Source: Prochilodus magdalenae
Lineage: Eukaryota; Chordata; Actinopteri; Characiformes; Prochilodontidae
Reading direction: 5' to 3'
Length of the DNA: 64,000 nt
Assembly: GCA_024036415.1 (NCBI GenBank)
Contig: JAMWET010000754.1
Coordinates: 143,501-207,500, forward strand
Shown piece by piece: positions 1-13,380 of this stretch. The position numbers and the translations under genes were made by a program. The stretch's first letter is position 1, and every line of letters begins with the position of its first letter. The notes beneath the pieces are model-generated. The model did no database searches. It was given only the letters and a program-made list of their open reading frames with translations, and had not been told where the DNA came from.

Positions 1-686
1 AGTTTGATATATCTCAACCAGGACTAGTTTTGTGAATAAGGAACTACAGCCAATCAGAACAACTGGCCGTTTCTATACATCACAGTTCATTACATACAAC
101 AGATATGCTATCCATACACTATCCATAAATGGAAATGAGAAGCATTAATTTCCCCAAGAGTTTATATTTTATCCTTGTTTATAATGCCTCTAAAAACACC
201 CTGTATTTCTTAGAGAGGTTGGAAATTGATCATTAATTATGTTAATTAATTTTAATTATGATGGAAGTCTTATGGGCTTCAGGGGAAAAATTTAAATACA
301 AGAATAAAAGGCAGGATATGGTCCCTTTAAACAAAGCTGCAGAGAAATCCCGTTTGATTTGGATTCTGTCTGATACACATTCATATTGCATTGTGAAGCC
401 TTCCACAGTTGGATTATTTATCTTAAGTCGCAAAACGACCATGTTTCATCAGGATGCAAGCGCGCCGCCAGAATGATGAAACAGCCGTTCTGTCAGTGTT
501 GGGTTCAGATTTTTGTTTTTAGAAATGCTAGGAAGCAGCGTCCTGGTTTAAAATGTGTTCCTCTTTGTTTTATTTCTGTACATATGGGTTGTCCAATCGA
601 TTGCTTTGTTTGCAGCACTGTCCTCACATCTTGTTCACCACATGACCTGAGGGGAAAGAGAGCCAAAGCTTTTAAAAGACGAGTGA
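1..686. other. AT-rich noncoding sequence
   Basis: No recognised gene or repeat. The stretch near 230-260 is rich in TAATTA-type motifs (homeodomain-like cores), which are also common by chance at this base composition. Confidence 0.55.
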
Positions 687-838
<152 letters not shown>

Positions 839-3800
839 AAGAAAGAGCTTTTGAATTGTGACGTCACCCAGCCTCTTTCCATTCTATGCCTACCTCCACA
901 AACTAGTCTGGCCGAACATGTGTATCAAAGGTAAGGAGCTTTGAGAGGGAAACTGAGACACACTAAGCCCTTTAATACAACAGCAATTAAAGGTGCACAA
1001 TTAAAGTGCTTACTCTGGAATTTAGCCTCAATGCTAGGGCACCGTCAAATAAGGAGTGTGCAGTCAGGCAGAAAGGCTGTGCAGACATGGCAATAATTAT
1101 AGGTGGACATTTCAGAAAATTGAATTAGCTTTAAGATTTGTGGAATAAAAATAAAACCCTGGGATGTAAAACCAAAATCTTCGGATTACGTAAACAGACA
1201 ATGTGCAGGTAGAATAGAGGCACCTGGGAGAACCCACAAAGTACACCATGAAAGGAGCTAAGCATTAGGAAGTAAATCTGGCTCCTAACAGGCACAAATC
1301 TACACATAAGATGAGTGTTCCATATAATATCCGTAGTAGAGATGGCTTAATGTTCTAAATTGTGGCGCTTTAAATAAAGTGGTGTGTCTGATTCTTTGCG
1401 TGTAGCAGCAAGTACTTGTGATCATGCTTGGTATTATGAAGACCACTAATCACACCATCACAGTTTTAGTCAGGATGGAATTTAAGACAGTAGATATTAT
1501 AGAATAACACTTCCACATTTTTCATCTAAAAAAGTATAACTTTAGCACTGTTGTAAAACTTATGCTAGCATTGTAGTAAAACTTTCAGAAAATGCTCTAC
1601 CGCCATTTCGGTGAACAGAATAACGTTCGTTCGCCTGCCAACATGAACATACAGTAACTTGCATACAGTTTATTGCATCATTGTTGCTGCAGCTACAACC
1701 TTGCAGAGGGATGAAGGTTAAGCAAAACCACTACAATGACTGAAAAGATGAAAAGGTATGTGGACACTTTAGAAAGCAGTACGAGGAGAAGATGAGCTCG
1801 AATGGTGGAACGAATGCATATAACCTGCATACTTCTCAGGTTCCAAAAATTCCAATGTGTGATTTTGCAGGGACTAATAAAAATGCAGCCCAAAGTACCA
1901 GCAATCCTCAATGACAATCTTCTCATAAGATATGTGGCTGTTTAATATCAGAAACCCTAATACAGGAAAAAGCAGAGAAGTTGACATTGACCTTGGGATG
2001 TGGAAATGAAAACTTGGAAGTCGTGATGACCCCAGTAAAAACACAGGAAGGTATAGCCACAGTATTCCTAGTTTTTTTGATTTATTTGAGCAAATAGTCT
2101 AGTTTGGTTTTGTTTTTCCTTTTATTTCAGTGGTAACTTTCTGACTAAAACTCAGATATGTGTGTGGTGAGTTGCTTGGTAGCGTACCTTACAATTGATT
2201 ATTGACCTTGATACAAGGTGCTGTACTAAAAGATGGAAGTAAGAATTAAGGTGGTATTTGCTTTTGTGATATGAATTGAAATATGAATATATTATTTTTA
2301 AATTTGCTCATTGAATAATATTCATTTTAATTTGGAAGTAATTTACTGAGCTAATTTTAGACCTTCTTGATAACTAATTATTAAATTATAAATTCACAAT
2401 TGCAATATTTACGTTACATACCAGTATTAAATATGTAGGCGTAATGTGTGATATTTTGGAGTATATTCAGTTTTTTCATCATGCTATTTGTTTGTATTCA
2501 TGAAGTTAATTTGGGTAGATAAAAAGGTAGGCTGGAGCTCCTGATCTACTTTGTGCCAACATTGTGTTTTAAGTCCTATTACAAACTTTCCATTGTTAGA
2601 TGGGCATTCTTTTTAAATATGGAATTCTTTTAAAATTTTTAAAGACCACAAATGAAAAGTTAATTAAAATGGTACAACAGTTGTACAATGGTCCATCATT
2701 CTAGCACATATTTCTTTTGTTCAGTTCTGAGTTAATGCGTGACCCAAAGGAAAGAATTGCACATTTAGGAAGTAAGTATTAATATTTTAATCAAGGCTGT
2801 TGATATGTGTTCAGATATTCATTGTGTCTTTGTGTGGTTGGTTTGGGACCTTCAGAAGCACAGGTATGAATATTAAGGAAAAGGAAAAAGAAAATCTGAC
2901 TTGTAAATCACAAGAGCATAACGCTTTAAATCTTAGAAAATTGAGTTTTTATATCTTGGACGGCAATACATTCAATCGACAGTGTAACATTTGTGTTAAA
3001 ACTGCCATAGGACTGCTTTTCCTTTCTGAAATGTGGCTGGTGGGACAGATTACCATTTTATCTACTTGATATGCAACAGAGTTATTTGTATTCATCTGAG
3101 TTTTGCTCAGCAGAATCCATTTTTCCCACATTATGTGAAGTTATTTGAAACAGTCTTGTCTTATGAATTACAGTGCCAATAAAAAGAGTATTATAATAAT
3201 GGCTAATAACAGTTTATGACAGCAGCTGTGCAAATTGTCCACAAACTCTCCAGACTGACTGCCTATTTTACCTTTCATTTAGCCCTGCATCTTGCCATCT
3301 CTGTTGTTGTACACTGCTAATGAACCAAGTAAAGCCAGAAGGACTGTGATGTCTTTATGTATGCATTTGTAGCATGGTCATGCTAATGCTCATTAGCACC
3401 AGTGAAGGAGCACTTTGGTCTAGGATGAACGGTGACAGACTGAATACTTGTCCAATTTGTTAGGCAAAAAAAAAAGTATGTCTGTCACAATTATGACATT
3501 GCAACTGAATATATGAATATGAATATCTGCAAATAATGACTATATTGCATTTATGGTTCATTGTAATTCAGCTATTAAAGTACAAGCCTAATGTGCCCAA
3601 ACTGGCTAGCTATCCTGTTTCTTGTTGTTCGATTCCTTTTTAACATGCCCCTTGCCTACTTACATCTCGCTTCTCAGACGTATGTCACACTTCTGGTACA
3701 CAAGTGGCCACTTGGGAGAAGTGGTAATGAAGATATGGAGGAGAGGGGCTAGGTTAGCATTGGCAAGCTAATATTCTAGCTAACCAACTAGCCATGCACA

Positions 3801-4901
3801 CTTTGCATTATCAGATCCTAATGTACTTTGCATTTATGAGCTTTGCTGCTGTAAACATGGTGTTGAAAGGTGGTGCTGTACCTGTGATGTTGTTTTTGTT
3901 AGCTGTGTATGCCAACTAGCCACAAGAAAAGTGATGAAAGCTGAATCAGCGTTGTGTATAAGAGATGGAGTTCTTTACAAACTAAAGCCCAGCAACTTTT
4001 AAATGATATAGTAGTTTTAAAATGTTAAGCATGTTAAAGTACTTTTCTGATGTGTCTTAAAACGACATTGTCCCCCATTATATTCATGTTTGAACAGGGA
4101 AATTATTTCCGGGCTTCAGTTCTGCTGCTCAAGTTGACATTTGAGTTCACTCGATCCCTCACCTCTCCAAGGGCTCATCAAACATCTTTCACTTCAGTTA
4201 ATAAACTAATGGAAAGGCTCTTAAGATGGCATTGGGGATTCCCCTGATGGGAAATGGTGAGACCAAGTGGGGGAGGGCATGTTAAAACAGGCGGCCTGTA
4301 GCTCTCAACTGGAACTTGAGCTCAAATAAACAAACGCTTTAAATGTGCTATAGCATTATTCAGAAGTTATTTTCGTAAGACTCATGGAATGTTCCAGTCT
4401 CTGCTTTTTCTTTTTTTCATTTATTTGCTTTAACTTGACTGGTGAAAGCACATCCAGTTTACAGTTTGTATGTTGCAGTGTAAATATAATAAAGTGTCTA
4501 TGTAACTGTGGTGAACTTATGTAACTGTGACTGTGTGATGGTAATAATTGTTGCAGGCTTTTGACATGACTCACTTGTAGTTTATTGAGAAAAGCAGATA
4601 AATTATGTAGTTCATATTTTATTTTTAGCTTTGCATCTATATTACATATAAGTAATAAGTATAAAAGGCCGTATTTTATTATTATTTAAATTTGATCAGT
4701 GGTTATTTTTCTGAAAGTCTCAATTTTTATCATTGCTTGACATTAAAACAAACAGAAAAAGTTAAAAATGCAATTCAGATTGTAGATGTAACTTAGTTAT
4801 ATAGTTATAACTATGTAATTAGTGTGTAATACAATTGAATAGTGTAGCAATGTAGCAGTACTAACTCTGAACTCACAATGGTTTAATCTGCTTCTCCTCC
4901 T

Positions 4902-4904
<3 letters not shown>
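839..4904. other. Noncoding sequence without recognised genes
   Basis: AT-rich, with no coding signature. Around 3300-3430 the texture (TATGCATTT, CATGCTAATGCTCATTAGCA) resembles conserved noncoding DNA with POU/homeodomain-like cores. This is weak evidence. Confidence 0.5.

Positions 4905-4978
<74 letters not shown>
4905..4978 (+). repeat. (CA)n microsatellite, 37 units
   Basis: An uninterrupted CA dinucleotide run, probably highly polymorphic. The Cys-Val open frame on the opposite strand is an artefact of it. Confidence 0.98.
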
Positions 4979-4979
<1 letters not shown>

Positions 4980-5599
4980 TCTCCTTGTTTTAAGTCTGCT
5001 AGCTGGCTTGTCAATGCCAAGCTCTATTTACTCTCTACCAAAATGTTCTCTTCATAGTTTCTTCACAGTCACACTGTGGACAGGGCTTTAAGTAATGATA
5101 TTCTACACCTCTGTCTTTAACTGAAACGTCAGAGTCCTCCAGTCTTTCCTGCTAAGGAACTAACAGTCCCGCATTTTAAGTGGACTTACACTTGTTTGTT
5201 TGTTCAGCTAGTATTTATTGTCTGTCCCTCATTAAAGGGCCCACAAAGAGGCCTTTATGCATGTCTGTTCTGTTCAGTGCTGGCCATTGCGGATTTGTGC
5301 TCTGGAAGAGTATATGTGCAATGAAGTAAGCATTTTAATTAGACGCCATTGATTTACTTTATAGGAAATAGCCTGCAGGAAAGGAAACATAATGTTAAAA
5401 ATTCTTAATATAAGTAATACAAGTTAGAATAACTTTATCCTATTTTAATAGCTGTCACCCACCTTTAACATGTACATGGTGGTAGTCAATATTAGGCTAT
5501 GAAAAGGCTATGAAATACTGTGAATACAATGACTTTCTAAAAGCCCTTGCAGCAGTAAACACTTAAAAGGGACATATGATAATAAATACAAAAAAGGTA
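4979..5599. other. Noncoding; CNE-like stretch at 5240-5400
   Basis: No gene seen. About 5240-5400 has balanced composition and a TTTTAATTAGACGCCATTGA segment of the kind found in deeply conserved vertebrate enhancers. Conservation itself cannot be seen here. Confidence 0.35.
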
Positions 5600-5832
5600 A
5601 ATAAGATAATGTGTTTAATTTGATGCATTTGATCATTTGCATTTTTTTATTTTGTTTATTTAGTTAACAAATCAGCTGGACTTTATGTTAGGTGAAAATG
5701 TCATGATGAATTGACCAATAGAAATGCTCCAAAATGACTTAAAAGAACTCTTTTTTACTCTGACTTCCATAAACAGTTAGGAAAGTTACCTTTTTGGAAA
5801 ATGCTGTATAGTTCCGACAGAGACGATACATT
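5600..5832 (+). mobile_element. Diverged copy of the CGCTGTCC-TIR MITE family (copy E)
   Basis: Its right half matches the better copies at 21.1 and 50.4 kb: ATGTCATGATGAATTGACCA, AATAGAAATG, TGACTTCCAT, AAGTTACCTTTTTGGA, and a right end CCGACAGAGACGATACA close to the family terminus GGACAGCGACGATA. The left end is too diverged to place exactly. Nonautonomous, with no coding capacity. Confidence 0.6.
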
Positions 5833-6179
5833 TAAGATTAAATGGACATTGATCTGAAATCAATTTTGGGTTTTTCAGTTTTCAAGCCGATTTCAAGCTG
5901 AGAGGGAAGCATAACAGTAACCCTTTTCACTCCTGCGTAAGCATACCGAGACTGCAGTTGTGACATTTACAAATCCACTATTGATTGTTTACTCAAGTTC
6001 AAAAAGTGAGAACAAATGTCATTCCGATTTTTCTGTGCCTGGATGTTGAACCTAGCCGGTAGTGAGTTGAAAAGTAGGACTGCTGTGTGTGTCCTAGGGA
6101 AATAAAGGGAAAGTTTTATTCATTCAAACAAACCTGGTTTTGGCGTGTTCAAAGCAGAAGCCTCATTAGACGGTAAAGT

Positions 6180-6580
6180 AGAGGGAATTGGTAAATTGGC
6201 CAGGCTGCAGCGTAGACACACAGCTCTTTGTTTTCTACAGCGAAACTGGCACCTATTCAAACTGGGCCCAGCGCTTGCTAGGCTTCAAAGGCTTACGGGG
6301 GTTGCAGGGGCGAGTGCTGCGAGAGACTTGTCAATATATTTTGCGAGCATTAGGCAGCAAAGTGGAGTGATAGCTCTCAAGGGGACTGCCCTTAAGCTGT
6401 TCTTCTATAAATATTAATAAGGCCCACCAGCCTGCCTGGAAGGTAACTCGGTGCGTTTGGCCTGTGTCGCTGACTGTAGTTCAGCGTGTCAAGCGATGAG
6501 GGTGGGGGAGAGAGAATGAGATGACATTTAGTGACACTTTTCATTTCCGGTTTGATTTCATCACTCCTGTCTGAAATGGC
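6180..6580. promoter_or_regulatory. Candidate conserved noncoding element
   Basis: A GC-balanced block in AT-rich surroundings, without codon structure or a repeat signature. It contains TGTCAATATATTTTGCGAGC and ACTGGGCCCAGCGCTTGCTA. Teneurin loci are known for many conserved noncoding elements, so a developmental enhancer is possible. This rests only on composition. Confidence 0.3.
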
Positions 6581-8139
6581 ACCCCAAGCTACTAGCCTAC
6601 AAAAATACAGGAAAGAAGTGCAGGGATGTGTAGCTCTTTCCCCACTGCCCAGAAATGTCCTAGCAATGGCCCGAGTGTGGAACACAGTTGTTTGGGACTT
6701 TTACTGTTCAGTTTGATTGTTATGGAAGCAAATTACCAATTGTTTGGATGATTAATTGTGAGATTTATAAAAAAGGCCAAATTACAAAGACTTCAAATGA
6801 TCAGTGTCCAATTAAAATCTCTGAATTTGCTATACTTTATGACAATTCCATTACAAATGGGTTAACAAAAGTGGTCTAAAATTGCTTCTTGCATTTAGTA
6901 GCATTAAAGTCCCAGGGATCCTTAAGCTGTGTTTCTCTCTAATAAGATTAAACTTGTTCTTATTTCATTAATATTATTCCAATATTCCAATTTTATATCC
7001 CATATATTTCACCATATTTCTCCCCTCTCAATATAAACAGGGTGGTCCTAATCTTGAGTAATGCTTCTATAAGCATTTCCTAACCAATCACAAGTCTGAC
7101 ATCTCTTGCTCCACCCACACAAACAGCTTCAGAGTCGAAGAAACTTGTTGAGCTGAAGATATCCCAGCAAAACCGGAGCTAGCTTAATTCATTTGTCCAT
7201 ACACCAACAATGTTCATCTGTTCATCTATGTGCCCATCAGTTCTCAATCATCTCAATCATCTGTGACGTTTTTGTCCAGTTAGGATCATATAAAAGCTGG
7301 ATAATGAATTTAGTTCTGAATGAGTGGTAGAGCAGGCAGACATGGAGCTGTTAATCAAATATTCATTACTTGCTCCCATACAGTTCTCAGACAGGTCAGA
7401 TCAGCCTTTTTAAACTGGGTTTCATTGTATTTATATTTTTATTCAAGCTGTTGTGTAAGCTTAATATCAATCTCAAGTTCTATATTATCATACACACGTT
7501 TAAATACGTTACTCTGTGTTTCCTGTGTCTTAAAAATGTTTTTTGGAAAATGTAATATTTTGTAGATATACGATTTAGTTGGGTAATGGGTGAGTCTTGG
7601 AGGAAAGAAAGAATGGGTAACCTTTGAAAATACATCATTCTAAAGGTTTAAGAACAGTATCTGAAATGCTTATGAATGCTTATTGTTTCCTCTTATATTT
7701 ATATAAAATATGAGTGTATATTGGATGTAACAGTGATTTGATTGGCATTACAGAAAAATGTAACACGTATCGTAGAAATGCAGCAAAATGAAAGTAATGC
7801 AGATTGTTTTGCTTATTCAACATCGTTAAACTGCATAATCCACATTAATCCAGTAATCCTGAGAACCCTACTGTACATCCTTTTAGTTCTTTTAGGTGAG
7901 GTATAGCACTTCCTCTTAATTCTTAACACATTCCTTTTAGCAGGAGATTTGTTTATCATTTTCAATATTATTATTATTATCTTTATTATAGATTCCTACT
8001 GAGCAGTGATATAAAAAAAGTAATACCATTTAGTTGAAAGTATGCCTTTTTTCATGGCCAAGTGAAACACTTACAGTGGATAATCTAACAAAGACAGTCA
8101 TCTGAGAAGTTTATCCACAGAGTTATTAAACAAGCATTC

Positions 8140-8440
8140 AAGCATTGCATTCAGATCTCTTTGCTTATTAGAAGCGGTGTTGATTAGCCCGAAACGATTT
8201 AGCTAATGAGCAGCAATGGGAAGTTCGGCTAAGCATCTTAAGTCCCTCTCTGTTAGAAGTGGTATTCATAAGTCCCATGCACAGATGTATTGAACAATAT
8301 AATTATGTTTCTCTGGCGCAGACCGAACTATTAAAAGCTCGGCCATACATAATGCATCTGTGCTGTCGGAAGAGTTTATCTTCTCACTTTTTCCCAGCGC
8401 AGAGAGGCTGATCCCGGGGTGGAGGAATGACCTTTAAAGG
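8140..8440. promoter_or_regulatory. Candidate conserved noncoding element
   Basis: Dense homeodomain- and POU-like cores (TGATTAGCCCG, TTAGCTAATGAG, CATACATAATGCATC) in a balanced-composition block with no ORF or repeat. Enhancer function is inference. Confidence 0.33.
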
Positions 8441-9035
8441 AATAGTGCTCTAGTGTTTGGGTGTTCCCTTTATATTTGCAAAATAATTTTGGGTTCTCCA
8501 AGCAGCTGAACTGGCCACAGTGCGTGTATTGGGCTCTTGGAGAAGGTACTCAGCCGCTTAATGGCACGCAGCTAGCCTGCATGCTTGACTGTTTTAATTT
8601 ATGCCCTGTTTGTTCCATTTCTCTGGTTTATTCTGCAAAAAAAAGGAAGTATTGGTCATGCTTGACTGCATTCATGTGTCATTCACTACAGTTAAAAGTT
8701 TAAGACGTGTGCAGACTGGATTAGGCTACAAAGTGTACAGGATTAAACATGTGGATTAAATAAACCACACAGCTGCTAAAATATCTCCACTGACTGATCG
8801 ACAGCTTGCAGTCTTAGAAATAAACACGTCTTGGCTTAAATTCATGGTTCCTAATTGGTAGAAAACTTTCCATGGACGTTTCTAAAACTTCAAAAATGGT
8901 TCTTCACACTCATACAGAGTTCTGCACGATATTAGGAAAAAAAAACCTTACATGACTGTTAAACAGGGAGGGCCTCATGTTGGACGGTGGTTGTGGCACA
9001 CCTGCACATTGGCCTTATCATTGGGAGATTGTAAG

Positions 9036-9670
9036 TCTGAGTGCTGATGATGCTCCAACCACAAAAAAGGACAACATGCAGTCATCAGCAGTATTTTCAC
9101 TGATACTAAAACGGTGTGTAGTTTATATGGGGTAGCTACTTATCGAAGTCCTGTATTCATTCTACATGTAGATTAAAAGCAGACCCAAAAGGACAAGCAC
9201 AGTTTGTATATTACATATGGCAAACATTCATATCATGGCTTTTGCGCTGGGCTATTCGAATAACCCTCTTCCAATAAATTAAAGGAAATGACAGTAAACT
9301 TTCTACCAGGAAGTATTAACATCTGAATCCTGATGATGCTCCAACTGCAAAAAAGACAACACAGAGTTATCAGCAGTATTTTCACTGATACTAAAACCGT
9401 GGGCAGTTCATATGGGCTGATGCCAAGCGATATATATTAGATGGGCCCTGGGGTATTGGACATTTTTAGCCTTTTATTTCATGTAGCTATTTTTCTTTAA
9501 CTCCTACATACATTCTACATGTAGATTAAAGGCAGATCCAAAAGGAAATTCACAGTTTGTATATTGCATATGGCAAACATTCATATCATGGCTTTTGCAT
9601 TGGGTTATCCTGCCGTCTTCCAGTACACTTAATGAAATGACCGTGAAACTCCGTACCAGTATGTACTGAA
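9036..9670 (+). repeat. Diverged tandem duplication (two units of about 285 and 349 bp)
   Basis: Unit 1 is about 9036-9320 and unit 2 about 9322-9670. Shared blocks in the same order include TGATGATGCTCCAAC, CAGCAGTATTTTCACTGATA, CATTCTACATGTAGATTAAA, ATATGGCAAACATTCATATC and TATCATGGCTTTTGC. Unit 2 has about 64 extra bases near 9415-9490, between the shared TATGGG and GTAGCTA, so one unit has gained or lost a segment. It encodes nothing recognisable. Confidence 0.85.
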
Positions 9671-10289
9671 AAGCGTACCTGTAAGCTCTGATATTATGGA
9701 GGGGAGAAAAGATTACTAGTATTATTATTATAGGGTTAGATCAGAATCAAAGTGGATATGATTTGCCCGTATTGGCTACTCCGTCCTTATGGCTGCTCTT
9801 TGTTCTGGCTTCTTTTGAGTTAATGACTCTTTGCAGGCAGCAGAAGCAGGATGACTCCTGTGCGGCAAAGGTGTAAAATCGCACCTCTTTGATGTTAAGC
9901 AGTTTGCTCAAGATTCCAGATAAGGGTGTTAATTAGTTGACAAATGTTCTTGCTTGAATGTTTTTTTGTGTTTCGTAAGTCTCAGGTTTTAAACATTTGA
10001 GCTCAAAGAAGTGCTACCTTAATCATAAAGTAATTGAATTTGTGCTTTCTTACCTCCAGTTAGCTAATTCCTTGTTAGTCCGCAGTTAATCCACTCCTTT
10101 TCACGGAATGCCCACATTCTTCTATTATTGGGTTGTCTACAAACGAGTGATACAGTCAGAGTAGTCATGTGATGCAAATATATGTTGGTTATATTGAGAG
10201 TTCAGTGAGCATTATGACAAATTCTGAATGAACCATCTATCGTCACTTTCTAGCTTCAGTTAATACTCATAGTCAAGCTGTTTATTATA
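9671..10289. other. Noncoding; CNE-like stretch at 9750-9960
   Basis: About 9750-9960 has balanced composition (TTTGAGTTAATGACTCTTTG and CAGATAAGGGTGTTAATTAG) without ORF or repeat features. The remainder is plain AT-rich sequence. Confidence 0.35.
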
Positions 10290-10581
10290 GTCCTGTTGCC
10301 CAAACCTGTATACTTGAACATCCAGCTGTGTTTTTATTTTGTTCTTATTTATCTATATTTATTTATCTATACTGAACATCTGTACAAAGCAATTTGGCTG
10401 TTACTGAACATTAAGCTGCTATTTTCCCACCTGCACTGTACACTTTATATATCCATACTGTTTATGGATACACATACTTACTGATACTGCGCTACTCTTT
10501 GCACATGTCCTGTACACATACTGTACTGTACTGTTGTTTTTGTCTATTTGTCTTTGCACTATATATATATGTATATGTATG

Positions 10582-10649
<68 letters not shown>

Positions 10650-10776
10650 CTAAAATTATGTAAATATACATACATACACATTCTTCAACTGCACTGGAGA
10701 AGGAGCCTGACCGTGTTTCGTTATACTGTACAACCCTGTATTGGTATAATGACAATAAAGTTGAATTGAATTGAAT
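10290..10776 (+). mobile_element. 3' tail of a LINE retrotransposon (fish L2-like), with internal (TA)n
   Basis: The segment has the typical 3' end of fish non-LTR elements: TTTGCACATGTCCTGTACAC, GTTGTTTTTGTCTATTTGTC, CTGACCGTGTTTCGTTATAC, then ATAATGACAATAAAGTTGAA and a short (TTGAA)n tail. A TA microsatellite at 10560-10646 splits it, as if grown inside. It is a 5'-truncated copy with no reverse transcriptase. Family assignment is from memory of the tail sequence. Confidence 0.7.
10560..10646 (+). repeat. (TA)n microsatellite inside the LINE tail
   Basis: Near-pure TA with some TG steps at its left edge. It gives meaningless Tyr-Ile reading frames on both strands. Confidence 0.97.
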
Positions 10777-12179
10777 AAGCATTTATTGACTTAAATGAAT
10801 GGTCATCTCAAAAGCTTTGCATCTAGGTGTGCACTGGCTCTCATATTTAGTGAAAATATAAGTTGGGTGAAAAGAGCAAACTGCCCTTGTGGTCACACAG
10901 AAACCCGAGGATAACGTGTGAGGTTGCACGAGAGTGTTTTTCAATTTTCCTTTGTTCAGCATAAACCCGAGAATGTTGACAAGCGTGTCATCGTGTAGCA
11001 ACTAACTGTTATTGCATTCATTGTCTCTTACCTTGGAAGATGTATGAAGGACAGATGTAACATAAATCTACTTTGGCTTTAGCTGCTGTTTTAGCAAGAA
11101 CCACAGGCGAGTGTGAGCATTAGTCAGCCAAAAGCAATGGGACTCAATCATGTCCATCTAACTCAACTAACTCAAAATGACTTAGAAGAACCTAACAGAG
11201 CCTCCTAAAAAGAAGGTTCCTAAATTGCTCTTTGGTTCTTTAGGTAACCAGAAATGGGTGTTGGGTGCCTCCAGCTTTATCTTTAACAGTGAGGAGGGGC
11301 CAATCAGTATTATAATGCAGGGCAGTCTTCTAGTCTCTTCTTATTTGCTAGGATGTAAAACAAAAAGGGCTTTCTATGCCTCTCTGCTCTTTGAGAAGGT
11401 TAAGCAAGGTTAATTCTCATGATTACTTATGCATAAGTTTAATTTCTGTCAATAGTATTGAATTGTGTTTAAACAGAACAAATAGAAAAGCAGTGTTTAT
11501 GGTGATTAATTCTAAACCTGACCTGAATGAAATGACATGCATAACTTTAGACGAACTGAAATCAATTAATTAGGTCTGTTTATAGTAAGGAGCAGTTGAT
11601 TTAAAGATATTTCTAATTAACCTTACAAGACTACACGTGAAAAGCACCATTCACACGTCTGCACGTTCTTTGTTTAGCTCGTTCTGTGTGCAGCCTAGAA
11701 GTGGGAGAGGTTTTCTATAAGGTTTCCATAGAATACAGAGGGATTAATTACACTTGCATCTTGGTGCATGTAAAATTGAATGGCTTCTTTCATAAACTTG
11801 TGATATACCACTCTTGTATGCTTTAGCAGCGGGGAAATAAGAGCAGATGATTCTGATCATAATGAGCTGAAACATAACAGGTTAAATTGAGCATCAAAGG
11901 GAAATAATACATCCTTTTAGCTACTTTACACCGCATAATATGATGACGAAGGTGCTGAAAAGAGTAGGGAATGTATTACGTCCCCCTGAACCATTTCTCA
12001 CTTCTCAGCTCTTTTTTTTCCCGTCATGCAAAACCTGAGCAAAGTAAAGAATGGAAAGAAATGACCAAATGGACCAGTGTCAGTAGATTTGTGTCAAAAT
12101 CTATTTCCATGAAACTTTCTAAAATTGACTAATAAAAATGCCAGGCACAGAATGAGGTTAGTAATGGGGTTATTAATAT

Positions 12180-12420
12180 TCATTCAGATTCATTCCTTTA
12201 TTTCAAGGTGCTAAAAATATATGCCAGGATGAGAACATTCATACACTTCGCCAAGGAAAATGTACAGAGATATGCAAATTGTGCACGATCGCATAGTAAA
12301 CCCTTTATTAGAATTATTGCACTGTACGGTACATTGTGTAGGCTGCACGAGCAGCGGACAGGGAATTTGATGGGGTGGTGTGGATGGCTATACAACCTGT
12401 GATTATGTACCAGACGAAGT
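12180..12420. promoter_or_regulatory. Candidate conserved noncoding element with octamer-like site
   Basis: Contains ATATGCAAATTGTGC, which includes the POU octamer ATGCAAAT near 12272, inside a balanced-composition block with GATCGCATAGTAAACC and CTGCACGAGCAGCGGAC. No ORF of interest and no repeat. Regulatory function is inference. Confidence 0.33.
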
Positions 12421-12589
12421 TTCCCAGTGCCTCCCTTCGGCAAAGTGACTTTTCTTGACTGCGTATACGGCAGGGAATATTGTGCTATACTTTAAAAGCC
12501 TAACAAGCTGAAGCTGGCCAGCACTAGCTGAACAAACTATCCTTGAGGTTCACTTGTCTGATAAATAACATGCACCTGCAATATTCCGT

Positions 12590-12850
12590 GAAAGCAAAAG
12601 CAGGCCAAAGAGTCGCCGGTTCACTTACGTTCTCATTTTCTGCTCCTCTATTTGTTATATAACCTGTAATTTGTCCTGATTGAGCATATTGAAGACACTG
12701 ATAGTTGTTGGCTTTGTGCTGTAGTGGCACTGAGTGACCAGACTGAGCCTGAGAGCGATACAAAATCCAGGTTTTGCCGAAAAGCAGTGCCTAGATATTG
12801 GAGAGGCGCATTATCTGCAGCCCTGAAGCACACTCCCGCACACTAATTCA
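12590..12850. promoter_or_regulatory. Candidate conserved noncoding element
   Basis: Balanced composition with complex, nonrepetitive sequence (AGAGTCGCCGGTTCACTTAC, GAGAGGCGCATTATCTGCAG). The short open frames on the minus strand have no recognisable protein similarity. Confidence 0.3.
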
Positions 12851-13000
12851 TGTTGTAAATTAAATATTAAGCATCTTTAAATGTGGTCATCGGGGCAGTG
12901 AGATATATCACAGTAGTATAGCTGACTGGAGGACATTAACGTTGCACTGGTGTGCTTGCATTGGCCACAGAGTTGGCTTTTCAACGAGTGAAAGTCTGAA

Positions 13001-13380
13001 TGGACACCAATCCAATAGCATTATTGTAATGATTGAGCAGGTGAGGGGGGTGGATGTAAATGCAGAGTCTGAGTAGGGTATAAGCAGGTACGATGAGCAC
13101 AGGAGGGCAATGATAAATAACAAAACCAAAGACACAGGCACAGACAACCGGATGCTTATATTCATATTCATGTTCAGTGCCAGACTGGGAGCAACAAAGA
13201 AGTATATTTACACAAGGACAGGCGGGGCACACTTAGATAGGGGAGGAGCTACAAACTAGAGACAGGTAATGGGCATGTCAAGAGGGTGGAGACAAAAGCA
13301 CATGGCAAGGACATATGGGAAAAGCAACTACAGAGAGCATTGCAGGGTGGTAGAAGGTGGTGCTAGAGAAGAACCATGTT
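13001..13380. repeat. Possible interspersed repeat fragment
   Basis: Text such as GATGAGCACAGGAGGGCAAT followed by AATAACAAAACC, AAGGACAGGCGGGGC and ACAGGTAATGGGCATG resembles an A-rich interspersed repeat common in otophysan fishes. I cannot name the family or its ends. Confidence 0.3.

Larger units (their letters stand above)
5833..9035. other. Noncoding; several CNE-like stretches
   Basis: No exon was recognised. Two parts stand out from the AT-rich background by even composition and dense candidate sites: about 6180-6580 and about 8140-8440. The rest, including 6700-8100, is AT-rich with no recognised feature. Confidence 0.45.
10777..13000. other. Noncoding; three CNE-like stretches
   Basis: No gene recognised. 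About 11690-11960, 12180-12420 and 12590-12850 stand out by composition. Around 11160-11240 there is AGAAGGTTC/TTGGTTCTTTAGG texture typical of a common fish MITE, but no clear ends. Confidence 0.4.
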
